DNA from: Myxococcales bacterium
GTDB lineage: Bacteria > Myxococcota_A > Polyangia > Polyangiales > Polyangiaceae
Assembly: GCA_016794345.1 (NCBI GenBank)
Contig: JAEUKE010000314.1
Span: 1 to 64,000 of the forward strand
Length of the DNA stretch: 64,000 nucleotides
Direction of reading: 5' to 3'
The position numbers and the translations under genes were made by a program. The notes under the pieces are model-generated. The model searched no databases. It was not told the DNA's origin and saw only the letters and a list, made by a program, of their open reading frames with translations. Positions 33,639-42,285 of the stretch are shown here, piece after piece (position 1 is the stretch's first letter; each line of letters starts with the position of its first letter).

Positions 33639-34798
33639 TCCATCACGGCGACGACGGCCTGCCACCCGAGCTCGCGGCCTACGCACGCCCCGAGCCCGAC
33701 CTCGGGAGGCGCGTCGCCGGGGCGCTGCTCTACGGCCTGGCCATGGCCGCTGGGCTCGTGCTCAACATCGCGTTCTTCACGATCGAGATCTTCGGCGGGG
33801 CGCTCGAGCCCGATCGGATGGGGCAGGCCATGGCCTTCGGAGCCGTGCCCGCGTTCGTCATGCTCCTCTTCTACCTGCCGGTCCCGGCCGTGCTCGACCG
33901 GTTCGACCCGGAGCCTTGGTGGTGTTTGACCCTCGCGTTCCTTTGGGGCGCCGTCGTGGCGACGGGGGGCGCCGGCGCGATCAACTCGTCGTTCAACGCG
34001 TTCGTCGCGGCGTCATCCGGGGAGGAGACGGCAAAGCTCGCGACGACCGTCTTCTGCGCGCCGATCACCGAGGAGGTCATGAAGGGCCTCGTGGTGTGGG
34101 GCTTCTTCTATTTCCTGAAGCGCGAGTTCGACGGCGTGGTGGACGGCATCATCTACGCGGTCTTCTGTGCGCTGGGCTTCGCTGCCGTGGAGAACATCTC
34201 CTACTACGCCCGCGCCGCGCTCGAAGGCGACGACGTCTTCAAGGCCACGTTTTTCCTCCGTGGCATCGTCGCGCCCTGGGGGCACCCGCTCTACACCTCG
34301 ATGACCGGCATCGGCGTCGGAATCGCGCGCGAGAGCACGCGCACCTGGGTCCGAATCGTCGCGCCGCTCGGCGGCCTCTGCGTCGCCATCTGCCTGCACG
34401 CGGCGTGGAACTTCGTGCCCAGCCTGGGCGGCGACGTGTTCCTCGTCTCGCTCCTCTTCTGGTTCGCCTTCGTCGGCATCTTCGCCGTCATGACCGTGAG
34501 CCTGGTGATGCGAAAGGGCCGTACCATCCGCGACTACCTCCGTGACGAGGTCGCGTTCGGCAACCTCACCGCGGAGGAGGTGGCGCTGATGACGAGCGCG
34601 TTCGGCCGCATCCGTACCTACGGGATGCCGCGCGGCTCGCTCTGGCGCCAGCTCATCCGCGCGAGCGCGCGGCTCGCCCTCTGCAAGTGGCACACGGCTC
34701 GAGCCATCCGCGGCAAGAAGCGCACCTTCTCCATCGAGTACATCGCGCCGCTCCGCGCCGACGTGAAGCGCATCCGCGCGGCCCTCCACGCGAGGTGA
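33635..34798 (+). CDS. PrsW-family intramembrane metalloprotease
   Basis: A 387-residue polytopic membrane protein. The PrsW signature is present: ITEEVMKG (conserved Glu-Glu), GFAAVENISYY, GHPLYTSMTG and ICLHAAWNF, so the zinc-like active-site residues (Glu, Glu, His, His) are retained. In Bacillus, PrsW cleaves an anti-sigma factor; here its substrate is unknown. The C-terminal ~90 residues after the last membrane helix are Arg/Lys-rich and cytosolic. The GTG start overlaps the lolA stop (GTGA), forming the glcD-ruvC-lolA-prsW operon. Confidence 0.9.
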   Translation: MIHHGDDGLPPELAAYARPEPDLGRRVAGALLYGLAMAAGLVLNIAFFTIEIFGGALEPDRMGQAMAFGAVPAFVMLLFYLPVPAVLDRFDPEPWWCLTLAFLWGAVVATGGAGAINSSFNAFVAASSGEETAKLATTVFCAPITEEVMKGLVVWGFFYFLKREFDGVVDGIIYAVFCALGFAAVENISYYARAALEGDDVFKATFFLRGIVAPWGHPLYTSMTGIGVGIARESTRTWVRIVAPLGGLCVAICLHAAWNFVPSLGGDVFLVSLLFWFAFVGIFAVMTVSLVMRKGRTIRDYLRDEVAFGNLTAEEVALMTSAFGRIRTYGMPRGSLWRQLIRASARLALCKWHTARAIRGKKRTFSIEYIAPLRADVKRIRAALHAR

Positions 34799-34814
34799 AG
34801 TAGACTCGCGCGCC

Positions 34815-34985
34815 ATGGTGAAGACGGCGGCGCGCGCGAGCAAGGTCGATCCCGAGAGCACGGCCGGGGTGGACGCCTTCATGGGGAAAGACCGCGCGCG
34901 CGTGGTCTTCACGAGCCTCCACGATCTGAGATCTCGCGAGGCCGCGTTCCGCGCGCTCGTCGGGCGTTGGGTCGCTGCTCTCTGA
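34815..34985 (+). CDS. Small hypothetical protein
   Basis: A 56-residue open reading frame just 16 bases after the prsW-like gene. Codon third positions are mostly G or C as in neighbouring genes, which supports coding. The product is basic with a helical C-terminal half (HDLRSREAAFRALVGRW). It has no signal or recognised domain. It ends 11 bases from the convergent ABC-F gene. Could be a real small gene of the operon or a chance frame. Confidence 0.45.
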   Translation: MVKTAARASKVDPESTAGVDAFMGKDRARVVFTSLHDLRSREAAFRALVGRWVAAL

Positions 34986-34996
34986 GTCGGGCCCGC

Positions 34997-36499
34997 TCAC
35001 GCGAGCTCGACGAGCCCTTCCCGGATGGTCCACGTCCTCTCGGTGGTCGCGCGCGCGAGCGAGTCGTCGTGGGTGACGAGCACGAGCGCCCCTTCGTAGG
35101 CGACGAGCGCGCGCTCGAGCCGCTCGGTGGTCGGAAGGTCGAGGTCGTTGGTGGGCTCGTCGAGGAAGAGCGCGACGGGCTCGGCGACGAGCGCGCGGAC
35201 GAGAAGGAGCTTCTTCGCCTCGCCGGGTGAGGGCAGCTCGGCGCGGACGACCTTGTCCGGATCGCTACCGAGAGCGGCGAGGAGCGCGAGCGCGCGGCCG
35301 CGATCGGCAGGCCCGAGGGCGCGCACCGAGTCGACCGCGCGCCGCCGCTCGCGGTCGGTCAGGCTCTGCTCGAGGTGGAGCACGAGGTTCGAGCCGGCGC
35401 TGTTGGCGAGGCGGCGCAACAGGGTCGACTTGCCCGAGCCATTGGGGCCGGCGAGCCGCACGCGATCCGTGCGCTCGAGCGTCAGGCTCGTGTGGCCGAG
35501 CACGCGCGCGTCGCCGGCCATGACGGCGTCGGTGACGAGCGTCGCGACGCGGCTGCCCGCGGCGCTGCCGGCGCGGAGGACGATGCTCCCACCCAGCTCG
35601 CGCGTGAACGGCACGCGCTCGATCTGCGCCTCGATGCGGGCGCGCCGCGATTCCGTCGCCTGCGCGCGGCGGGCGAGCGCCCCCGATGCCTTCGACGCCG
35701 CAAACGTCCCAGCGAAGCTCCGCGCGTCGCTGTCGCGCGCGCTCTTCATGCGGTTGCCCGCGATCTTCTGCCGCTCCGCTCCGCGCTGGCGAGCCTTGAG
35801 CTCGTGCAAGCTGGCAGTCAGCTGGTCCCGCTCCGCGCGCAGCCGCCTTCGTGCGTCCTGCCCGGCGATCCGGTCCCGCTCGCGAGACTCCCTCGCTTCC
35901 CCGAAGGCACACGCGTAGTCGTACGCCGCGCCGCCTTCCAGGAACACGGTTCGTTTCGCGAGCGCCTCGAGCACGTCGCGCCGGTGCGAGACGAGCACGC
36001 CGATCCCCCGGAAGCGACGGAGCGCCTCGAGCACGAAGCGCCGGCCGGGCTCATCGAGGTGCGCGTCGGGCTCGTCGAGCACGAGCACGTCCGGCCCGGT
36101 CGCGAGGGCCGCGCCGAGCTGCCAGCGCTTGCGCTCGCCGGGCGATAGCGTCGGCCACCGATCGAGATCGCCGGCGGTCAGACCCAGTTCGGCGCGCCAG
36201 CGGACCGCCTCGCCGCCGCCGCGGTCGGCGAAAGCCCGGACGGCTGGAACGAGTACCTCGACGAGCTGCGAGACCCTCGCTACGGAGAGATCGCCGGGCG
36301 AGGAGACGACCGAACCCGCGGTGGGGCGGAGGTCGCCCGCGAGCAGACCCGCGAGCGTGCTCTTGCCTGATCCGTTCGGCCCCACGATGGCCGTCCAGCC
36401 GGGCGTGAAGCGGAGCGAGACGTCGGAGAAGACAGGCGCGAGCTCGCCCGCCGACGGGTAGGCGAACGCGACGCGAAGGAGATCGATGGATCGAGGCAT
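34997..36499 (-). CDS. ABC-F family ATPase with divergent signature motifs
   Basis: A 500-residue duplicated ATPase without membrane segments, as in ABC-F translation/antibiotic-resistance factors. NBD1 has Walker A GPNGSGKST (about 37-45), signature LSPGERKRWQ and Walker B VLVLDEPDAHLDE. NBD2 has Walker A GPNGSGKST (near 354), a signature LPSPGEAKKLLL and LFLDEPTNDLDL. Both signatures have Pro where the usual LSGGQ has Gly. A charged linker with many Arg/Lys (about 200-285) lies between the domains as in the P-site tRNA-interaction motif. Soluble ABC-F proteins act on the ribosome; a resistance or translation role is plausible. Convergent with the preceding operon. Confidence 0.88.
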   Translation of the reverse strand: MPRSIDLLRVAFAYPSAGELAPVFSDVSLRFTPGWTAIVGPNGSGKSTLAGLLAGDLRPTAGSVVSSPGDLSVARVSQLVEVLVPAVRAFADRGGGEAVRWRAELGLTAGDLDRWPTLSPGERKRWQLGAALATGPDVLVLDEPDAHLDEPGRRFVLEALRRFRGIGVLVSHRRDVLEALAKRTVFLEGGAAYDYACAFGEARESRERDRIAGQDARRRLRAERDQLTASLHELKARQRGAERQKIAGNRMKSARDSDARSFAGTFAASKASGALARRAQATESRRARIEAQIERVPFTRELGGSIVLRAGSAAGSRVATLVTDAVMAGDARVLGHTSLTLERTDRVRLAGPNGSGKSTLLRRLANSAGSNLVLHLEQSLTDRERRRAVDSVRALGPADRGRALALLAALGSDPDKVVRAELPSPGEAKKLLLVRALVAEPVALFLDEPTNDLDLPTTERLERALVAYEGALVLVTHDDSLARATTERTWTIREGLVELA

Positions 36500-36688
36500 G
36501 ACGGACCCTCATCGTTTGGGGGGAGCGCTCGAGCCCACGCACCCGCGATCGCGCCGCCTTGTGGGGCAGCGGGCGCGGGAAAGTCACGGCGGGGCTCAGC
36601 GGCGGGTCGTCATGAGGGGCGCGGGGGGCCGCGCCGTCTGCATAGGTGACACCTGGCCGCCGGGTCGTCAAGGGACGGCGCGGCTCGC
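36500..36688. other. 189-base intergenic region, hairpin only
   Basis: Lies between two leftward genes, so it carries the promoter of the ABC-F gene. It contains one perfect 7-base hairpin (GGCGCGG at 36618-36624, CCGCGCC at 36629-36635, 4-base G loop) without a T-run. No leader peptide of the type known for some resistance ABC-F genes is evident. Confidence 0.35.
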
Positions 36689-37822
36689 TCAGCGCAGCAC
36701 CCCGAGACGCGCCGCGGCGGTCGGACGCGGGAAGACCTCGGCGCTCCGCGGGTTCGCGAGCCCCCCGGAGACGACCTCCTCGAGCACCGTGCGGTAGTCG
36801 GTCGTGACGCGCAGATCACCCGGCGGCTCGAGGGCGTCCGGGGCCAGCCCGGGGAAGTCGCCGTAGACCCGCCCCCCGCGGACCGGCCCGCCGAGGAGCA
36901 TCATCACGCCGGCGCGGCCGTGATCCGTCCCGAGCGAGACGTTCTGGGCGACGCGCCTGCCGAACTCGGTCATCACGATGACAACGATGTCATGCATATG
37001 CTCCCCGAGGTCGGCGCGGAGCGCGGCCAGGCCGTCGCCGAGCTCGCGCGCCGTCATCGCCAGCGAGTCGGCCTGGACGAAATGGGTGTCGTAGCCGTCG
37101 TGATCGATCGTGACCGCCTCGAGCCCGAGCTCGTCTCTGTGGCGGAGGAGGTGCGCGGCCTCGGCGAGGCGGGCGCCGAGCGCGCCGCTCGGATATCGGT
37201 CGCGGGCTACGTCCGCGCCGCGCCCGAGGGCCGCGAGGTGATCCATCACTCGCAGGGCTTCGGTTCCGGCTCGAGACAGATCGAGCGCGAGCGGCAGCGG
37301 CGCCGATCGCTCGGCTTGGTAGAGCGCCTCGAGCGCCCCTGCCAGCTCGGGTGTCATCGCATCGAGACCGAAGTCGGCGGCGCGCTCGAGCGCGGTCGCC
37401 GCCGCTCCGCGCAGGCACTCGGGCGGGCGCGGCCCGAACGCGACGGCGGCCAAGGCGCCGGCGCGTGGCCCGGGCCTCGTGGCGAGGTGCCGCGCGAGCC
37501 AGCCGCCCGAGGCGCTCGTCGCCGTCTCGCCAGCTAGCTCCATCCGGTCCTGCGCCTCGAAGTGCGATCGCGTCTGGTCGTCGGAGCCGACCGCGTGGAC
37601 GATCGCCAGCTCGCCGGCAGTGAACGCAGGCGCGAGCGCCTTCAAGGATGGGTGCAGCCCGAAGCGCCCGTCCAGGTCGATGACGGAGCTGTCGCTCTCG
37701 CCAGGGCCGTCCGAGCAGAGCGACGGACGCAGCTCGCGCAGGAGCGGATCGTCGTAGGGTGGAACGAGAGCGAGGCCGTCGGCCCCACCGCGTAGGAACA
37801 GGCAGACGAGGGCTCTTCGCAT
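36689..37822 (-). CDS. DUF1501 domain protein
   Basis: A 377-residue member of DUF1501, an alkaline-phosphatase-like superfamily. Recognisable elements are the LFLRGGADGLALVPPYDD start, DGYDTHF, MTEFGRRV near residue 290 and TDHGRAG. The N-terminus begins directly in the domain with no obvious signal peptide. Export could occur through its partner. The ATG at 37822 shares a base with the stop of the upstream DUF1800 gene (TGATG). The DUF1501-DUF1800 pair is conserved across bacteria but its activity is unknown. Confidence 0.9.
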   Translation of the reverse strand: MRRALVCLFLRGGADGLALVPPYDDPLLRELRPSLCSDGPGESDSSVIDLDGRFGLHPSLKALAPAFTAGELAIVHAVGSDDQTRSHFEAQDRMELAGETATSASGGWLARHLATRPGPRAGALAAVAFGPRPPECLRGAAATALERAADFGLDAMTPELAGALEALYQAERSAPLPLALDLSRAGTEALRVMDHLAALGRGADVARDRYPSGALGARLAEAAHLLRHRDELGLEAVTIDHDGYDTHFVQADSLAMTARELGDGLAALRADLGEHMHDIVVIVMTEFGRRVAQNVSLGTDHGRAGVMMLLGGPVRGGRVYGDFPGLAPDALEPPGDLRVTTDYRTVLEEVVSGGLANPRSAEVFPRPTAAARLGVLR

Positions 37823-39258
37823 CAGAACCTCTGGAACGCGGGGCTTGCGAGGACGAGGGTGACCCGGGCCTTCGAGTCGGGCGCGAGGGCGAAGGCGGCG
37901 CGCTCGGCGTCGGTCGGGCGGCGGCCGAGCAGGTGCGCGGCGAGCGCGTCGTCGCCGCCGGCGGCGTCACGGAGCCGCTCGAGGTGCGCGTCGTCGGCGT
38001 CGACGGCCGCGCCCAGGCCGAGCGCGAAGCGAAATCGCTCGATCAGCGTGCCGAGCCAGGCGTCGCCTTGGGTCGGGTAGCCGTCGGGCGTCGGCCAGGC
38101 GAAGGGCGCGTGCCCCATCCGGCCGAGCACGGGCGCGAGATCTTCGGGCCGCGGCTCGATGCCCAGGGCGCGGAGCGCCGAGACGACGAGGCGAAAGGGG
38201 CGCTTGATCCGAGCGTCGAGCGCGCCCTCGGCGCGCTCCTCGTCGAGGATGGTCCTGACGACGTCGTCGATTCGCCCGCCGGTTCGGGAGAAGGTCGACG
38301 CTGCGCGCGCCACCGCTGCCTCGGGGGGATCGTCGGCGACGAAGACGCCGCAGAGCTTCCGCGCCACGCGCTCGGCGGTCTTCGGGTGCCGGGCGACGAT
38401 GTCGAGCACGCTGTCGACGTCGCCCGCTCCGCCGCCCGCGGGGATCGTCTCGCCGAGCACCCGTTTCTCGCCGTCGTCATGGCGCGCGGGCACGAAGGTG
38501 ACGGTGCCCGGTCGCGCGCCGCCTTCCTCCACGACGAAGCCGGTGAGGCAGCGCGCGACCTCCTGGATGTCGCCTTGCGTGTAGCCGCCGTCCACGCCCA
38601 GCGTGTGGAGCTCGAGCAGCTCGCGCGCGTGGTTCTCGTTCGGTCGCGCGGCTCGCTCGTTCGCCGCGCCGTCGAGGTAGACGAGCATGGCGGCCGACTT
38701 CGTGACGGCGCCGAGCAGGTCTCGGAACGAGCCCAGGGCGTGCGCCCGCAGCGCCTCGCGGTCATAGGGGCTGCGGAGGTGCCGGCAGCGGCCCTTGCCG
38801 ATCGCCACGTGGAAGTGATCGGTCCACACCTCCGTCATCACCTCGAGGAGCTGACGCTTCGAGCACGTCGCGCGGACGAGCGCGCCGGCCCTGAGCTCGG
38901 ACTCGATCTGCTCGGGTGGAAGCTCGAAGCTGAGACCGGCGTCAAGGTGGAGGGTGTCAATGGCGCCGACGCGGAGGTCACACGCCGTGTCGTCGATCGA
39001 GCTCGGGCCGAGCTGCGCGTCGAGCCACGCCTGGCGGCCCATGTTGCGCAACGTCTCGATGTCGCCCGGACGAGGGCCGAACGTGGCGCGCCGCAAGAGG
39101 TGGAGATCGGGCTCGACGCGGGTGGTGGTCGGCACCGCGAACCGATCGGGCAAGCCGCCCTCGAGCCATCCGGCGACGGCGGAGAGCGCGCGGTCGCAGC
39201 CCGCCGCGCCCAGAGCGGCAGCGCCTACGAACGCGCGCCGCGAGAGCTCACGAGACAC
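37822..39258 (-). CDS. DUF1800 domain secreted protein
   Basis: A 478-residue protein with a twin-arginine-like leader (RRAFVG, then a hydrophobic stretch ending with GCD, which may be a lipobox). DUF1800 landmarks are HLLRRATFGPRPGDI, EVWTDHFHV, NENHARELLELHTLGVDGGYTQ and the IQEVARCLTGF motif. Function unknown; often precedes DUF1501 as here. Its start overlaps the end of the upstream membrane-protein gene by 11 bases. Confidence 0.92.
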   Translation of the reverse strand: MSRELSRRAFVGAAALGAAGCDRALSAVAGWLEGGLPDRFAVPTTTRVEPDLHLLRRATFGPRPGDIETLRNMGRQAWLDAQLGPSSIDDTACDLRVGAIDTLHLDAGLSFELPPEQIESELRAGALVRATCSKRQLLEVMTEVWTDHFHVAIGKGRCRHLRSPYDREALRAHALGSFRDLLGAVTKSAAMLVYLDGAANERAARPNENHARELLELHTLGVDGGYTQGDIQEVARCLTGFVVEEGGARPGTVTFVPARHDDGEKRVLGETIPAGGGAGDVDSVLDIVARHPKTAERVARKLCGVFVADDPPEAAVARAASTFSRTGGRIDDVVRTILDEERAEGALDARIKRPFRLVVSALRALGIEPRPEDLAPVLGRMGHAPFAWPTPDGYPTQGDAWLGTLIERFRFALGLGAAVDADDAHLERLRDAAGGDDALAAHLLGRRPTDAERAAFALAPDSKARVTLVLASPAFQRF

Positions 39259-39763
39259 GCGTCACCGCCGGGAGCGGCGCGCGCGCGCCGACGCGGACGA
39301 GCGCCAGGCAGGCGGCGCCCGTCCCGATCGCGAGGCCGAGCGGCAAGACGAGGAGCCACCCGACGATGGGCAGGAGCATCGCGAGCTCGAGCACGATCGC
39401 GCCGCGCAACAGCCGCAGGGCAGGGGAGGCGCCCTCTGCCCCGCCGAGCGAGCCACCCACGCGCTGCGCCAGGCCGGCCACGCCGGCGAGCATGAGCCCG
39501 GCGACGAGGCCGAGCCCCAGGAGCCCGCCGGCGCGCACGGGGCCGGCGCCCGCGTTCGTCATCGCGATCGTGAGCCCGATCCCGGCGAACGAGGCAGGGA
39601 ATCCGAGGAGCGCGCAGGCGAGCGGTCGCGTGGCCGCCGCGTGCTCCGCGCGGTCCACGAAGGACGACGCGACCGAGCGGAGGAGCAGGAAGAAGCCCGT
39701 GAGGCTCGTGAGCAGGAGCATGCAGAGCGCGCCGACGAAGACGGTGCTGCCGAGGTAAGGCAT
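39248..39763 (-). CDS. Hypothetical inner-membrane protein
   Basis: A 171-residue protein with four or five hydrophobic segments (residues about 5-30, 45-70, 75-100, 120-145, 145-165) and little else. The ATG at 39763 has a very good Shine-Dalgarno (GGAGG, 7-base spacing), which decides the start against the much longer in-frame extension. It overlaps the DUF1800 gene, so it is the first gene of the DUF1800-DUF1501 operon and may be a membrane partner. Confidence 0.8.
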   Translation of the reverse strand: MPYLGSTVFVGALCMLLLTSLTGFFLLLRSVASSFVDRAEHAAATRPLACALLGFPASFAGIGLTIAMTNAGAGPVRAGGLLGLGLVAGLMLAGVAGLAQRVGGSLGGAEGASPALRLLRGAIVLELAMLLPIVGWLLVLPLGLAIGTGAACLALVRVGARAPLPAVTRVS

Positions 39764-39897
39764 CGAAGGACCTCCACGACCTCTTCGGCGGCGCGCGCGC
39801 GTTTCTTTCCGGTTTCTGTCGGCCTTCGCGGGCGAGCCCCCAGGGACGCTCCTGGCGGCGGTACTGGAGGATCTGAGCGCGGCGGCGAGCGCTCGGC

Positions 39898-40950
39898 TCA
39901 CTCCACGATCAAGGTCATCCCGCTCGCGTCCCGACCGACGAGGTCGCCGATCGTCGCGGCGCGCATCCCGGCGTCGACAAGGCGCCGGACGAGCGCTGCG
40001 GCCTCGCCTGCCGGGACGGCGAGCAGAAGGCCGCCCGAGGTCTGCGCGTCGGCGAGGAGGAGGCGCAGGGCGTCCGGAACCCCGTCCGCGAAGCGCGTGA
40101 CGGGCTCCACGTACCGAAGGTTCTTCTTGCTCCCGCCCGGGATCTGGCCGGCCTGCGCGAGCTCGCGCGCGCCGGTCAGCAAGGGGACCGCGGTCGCCTC
40201 CACGCGGGCGGCTAAACATGACGCTTCCGTCATGTGAAGAAGGTGGCCCAGCAGGCCGAAGCCGGTGACGTCGGTCGCGGCGGTGGCCCCCGCCTCGAGG
40301 CCGAGATCGCGCGCGGCGCGGTTCAGCGTGCGCATCTGCGCCATGGCCTCGCGCACGCTCGCCTCCGGCGCGGCGTCCTTCTTGAGGGCGTTGATGACGA
40401 TCCCGGTCCCGATGGGCTTCGTGAGCACGAGCGCCTGACCGGCGCAGGCGCCGCGGTGCGTCCAGGCGCGGCCGGCAGGCACGGTGCCCGTCACCGCGAG
40501 GCCGGCCTTCGGCTCGGGGTCGATGATCGTGTGGCCGCCGACGATGGCGCAGGCGGCTTCCCGGCAAGCGGACGTCATGCCAGCCAGAACGGCCTCGAGC
40601 ACCTCGAGGGGGAGCTCGCCGGTCGGGAACCCGATGAAACCGAGCGCCACGCGCGGCTCGCCGCCCATCGCATACACGTCGGAGAGCGCGTTCGCGGCGG
40701 CGACCGCGCCGAAGGTCTCGGGGTCGTTCGACATGGGCGTGACCACGTCGATCGTCATGACCAGCTGGTCACCCGCCCCGAGCTGCGGACGCACGAGGGC
40801 GGCGTCGTCCAGGGGACCCGGCGACTCGTCGACCCACGGGTGTGGGCCGGTCGACTGAGCTGACTTCAGAACCTGGACCAGGCTCTCGGCGGGGAGCTTA
40901 CGGGCTCAACCGCCGCCCTGGACCAAGTCCATCAGGCGCTTTTGGGTCAT
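39898..40950 (-). CDS. selD: Selenide, water dikinase SelD, selenoprotein with in-frame UGA
   Basis: Makes selenophosphate from selenide and ATP, the donor for selenocysteine synthesis. Family motifs: DDAAL, NALSDVYAMGG, GGHTIIDPEPKAGLAVTG, TDVTGFGLLGH and DAQTSGGLLLAV. Read from ATG 40950, the frame contains one TGA (40908-40906) at codon 15, exactly where the catalytic Cys/Sec sits (E. coli Cys17), in the context GGG-U-ARKLP. The total of 350 residues matches the family (about 347), whereas starting after the TGA at the GTG 40794 loses about 50 residues including the active-site loop and the conserved Lys18. A SECIS-like hairpin follows the TGA. The second Cys of the usual CGCK motif is Arg here. 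Confidence 0.92.
40868..40886 (-). promoter_or_regulatory. Bacterial SECIS-like hairpin in selD
   Basis: The selD mRNA folds here into a 7-base-pair stem (AGAGCCU with AGGUUCU, one G-U pair) closing a GGUCC loop. The loop begins about 27 nucleotides after the UGA and starts with G-G, matching what is known of bacterial SECIS elements (a guanosine in the first two loop positions and a UGA-to-loop distance of about 16-37 nucleotides). Confidence 0.7.
40906..40908 (-). other. In-frame TGA, predicted selenocysteine codon 15 of selD
   Basis: The single stop codon in an otherwise continuous 351-codon selD frame, located at the position of the catalytic Cys/Sec of selenide, water dikinases. It is followed by a fitting hairpin. 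Read as Sec15. Confidence 0.85.
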
Positions 40951-41017
40951 GACGGAGGTTTGCCAGAACATCGGCGTGGCGGAAAGACCGTGACCGCGAT
41001 AAGGGCATGCCCGTCCC

Positions 41018-41449
41018 ATGCCTACCCAGCGCACCCTTTCCATCATCAAGCCCGACGCCATGGAGAAGAGCTCCGGCGGCGCCATCCTTGCTCGCTTCCA
41101 GGAGGAGGGCTTCCTGGTCCGCGGCCTCAAGCACATCCACCTCACCCGCGCCCAGGCGGAGGGCTTCTACGCGGAGCACCGCGGCCGAGGCTTCTTCGAC
41201 GAGCTCGTGACGTTCATGTCGCGTGGCCCGGTCATCGTCCTCTGCCTCGAGCGCGAAGACGCCATCGCGAAGTACCGCGAGGTCATCGGCGCGACGGATC
41301 CGGCCAAGGCCGCGCCCGGCACCATCCGCAAGCTCTACGGCAACAACGTCGGTGAGAACGCCGTCCACGGCTCCGACAGCGAGAAGAGCGCGGCCCGCGA
41401 GATCGCCTACTTCTTCGCCGGCTACGAAGCCGCTCCCACCGCGGAGTGA
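41018..41449 (+). CDS. ndk: Nucleoside diphosphate kinase
   Basis: A 143-residue enzyme that balances nucleoside triphosphates by a phospho-His mechanism. It has TLSIIKPDA at the N-terminus, RGPVIVLCLE, IRKLYGNN and the catalytic NAVHGSDS with the His. Length fits the family exactly. Divergent from selD with 67 bases between the starts. The stop overlaps the next start (GTGA), making it the first gene of an ndk-dapD-dapE operon. Confidence 0.97.
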   Translation: MPTQRTLSIIKPDAMEKSSGGAILARFQEEGFLVRGLKHIHLTRAQAEGFYAEHRGRGFFDELVTFMSRGPVIVLCLEREDAIAKYREVIGATDPAKAAPGTIRKLYGNNVGENAVHGSDSEKSAAREIAYFFAGYEAAPTAE

Positions 41450-42285
41450 TCGTGGCCGACGTCGAGCAGCTCAAGACCCTCGTCGAGGCGGCCTTCCAGG
41501 ATCGCTCGCTCCTCGCGAGCGCCGAGCACAAGGCCGCCGTCTTCGACACGATCGAGGCGCTCGACAAAGGCCGCCTGCGCGTCGCCACGCCGGGCCCGGA
41601 CGGAGGGCCCGGCTGGACGACGCACGCGTGGATCAAGGAGGCGATCCTCCTCTACTTCGGCCTCACGCAGGTGGAGCCGTCGGAGGCTGGTCCGCTCTCG
41701 TTCTGCGACAAGATCCCGGTCAAGCGCGGCCTGCGCGAGGCTGGGGTCCGCGTCGTGCCCCCGGGCACGGTGCGCTACGGCGCCTTCCTCGAGCCGGGCA
41801 CCATCGTCATGCCGGGCTACGTGAACATCGGCGCGTACGTCGGCGCGGGCTCCATGGTCGACACCTGGGCCACCGTCGGCAGCTGCGCGCAGATCGGCAA
41901 AGACGTCCACCTCGCCGGCGGCGTCGGCATCGGTGGCGTGCTCGAGCCCCCGAACGCGCAGCCCGTCATCATCGAAGACGGCGTGTTCGTCGGTTCGCGC
42001 GTCGTCATCGTGGAAGGTGTGCACGTCGAGAAGGAGGCCGTCATCGGCGCCGGCGTGGTCCTCACGAAGTCCACGCTGATCGTGGACGTGACCGGGCCCG
42101 AGGCCGTCGAGCTGAAGGGCAAGGTGCCCGCTCGGAGCATCGTGATCCCCGGCGTCCGCAACAAGAAGTTCCCCGCCGGTGAGTTCGGCGTCCCCTGCGC
42201 GCTCATCATCGGCAAGCGGACCGAAGCGACCGATCGCAAGGTCTCGCTCAACCAGGCGCTCCGAGACTTCGCGGTGCCGGTTTGA
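41446..42285 (+). CDS. dapD: Tetrahydrodipicolinate N-succinyltransferase
   Basis: A 279-residue acyltransferase of the diaminopimelate/lysine pathway. It has the left-handed beta-helix hexapeptide repeats characteristic of the family (for example GTIVMPGYVNIGAYVGAG, GGVGIGGVLEPPNAQPVIIEDG, VGSRVVIVEGVHVEKEAVIGAG) after an N-terminal helical domain. The product is used in both lysine synthesis and peptidoglycan. GTG start at 41446 overlaps the ndk stop. It is followed directly by the next enzyme of the same branch. Confidence 0.97.
   Translation: MIVADVEQLKTLVEAAFQDRSLLASAEHKAAVFDTIEALDKGRLRVATPGPDGGPGWTTHAWIKEAILLYFGLTQVEPSEAGPLSFCDKIPVKRGLREAGVRVVPPGTVRYGAFLEPGTIVMPGYVNIGAYVGAGSMVDTWATVGSCAQIGKDVHLAGGVGIGGVLEPPNAQPVIIEDGVFVGSRVVIVEGVHVEKEAVIGAGVVLTKSTLIVDVTGPEAVELKGKVPARSIVIPGVRNKKFPAGEFGVPCALIIGKRTEATDRKVSLNQALRDFAVPV

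Noticed and set aside
40794..40794. GTG at 40794 as the selD start
   Set aside because: It would remove the active-site loop, the Sec/Cys position and the conserved Lys; the frame continues upstream through one TGA to an ATG with a fitting total length.
40898..41368. Leftward frame ending at the selD TGA or over ndk
   Set aside because: Antisense to ndk and without domain character; its frame-mate over 40906-41145 is simply the selD start plus its upstream region.
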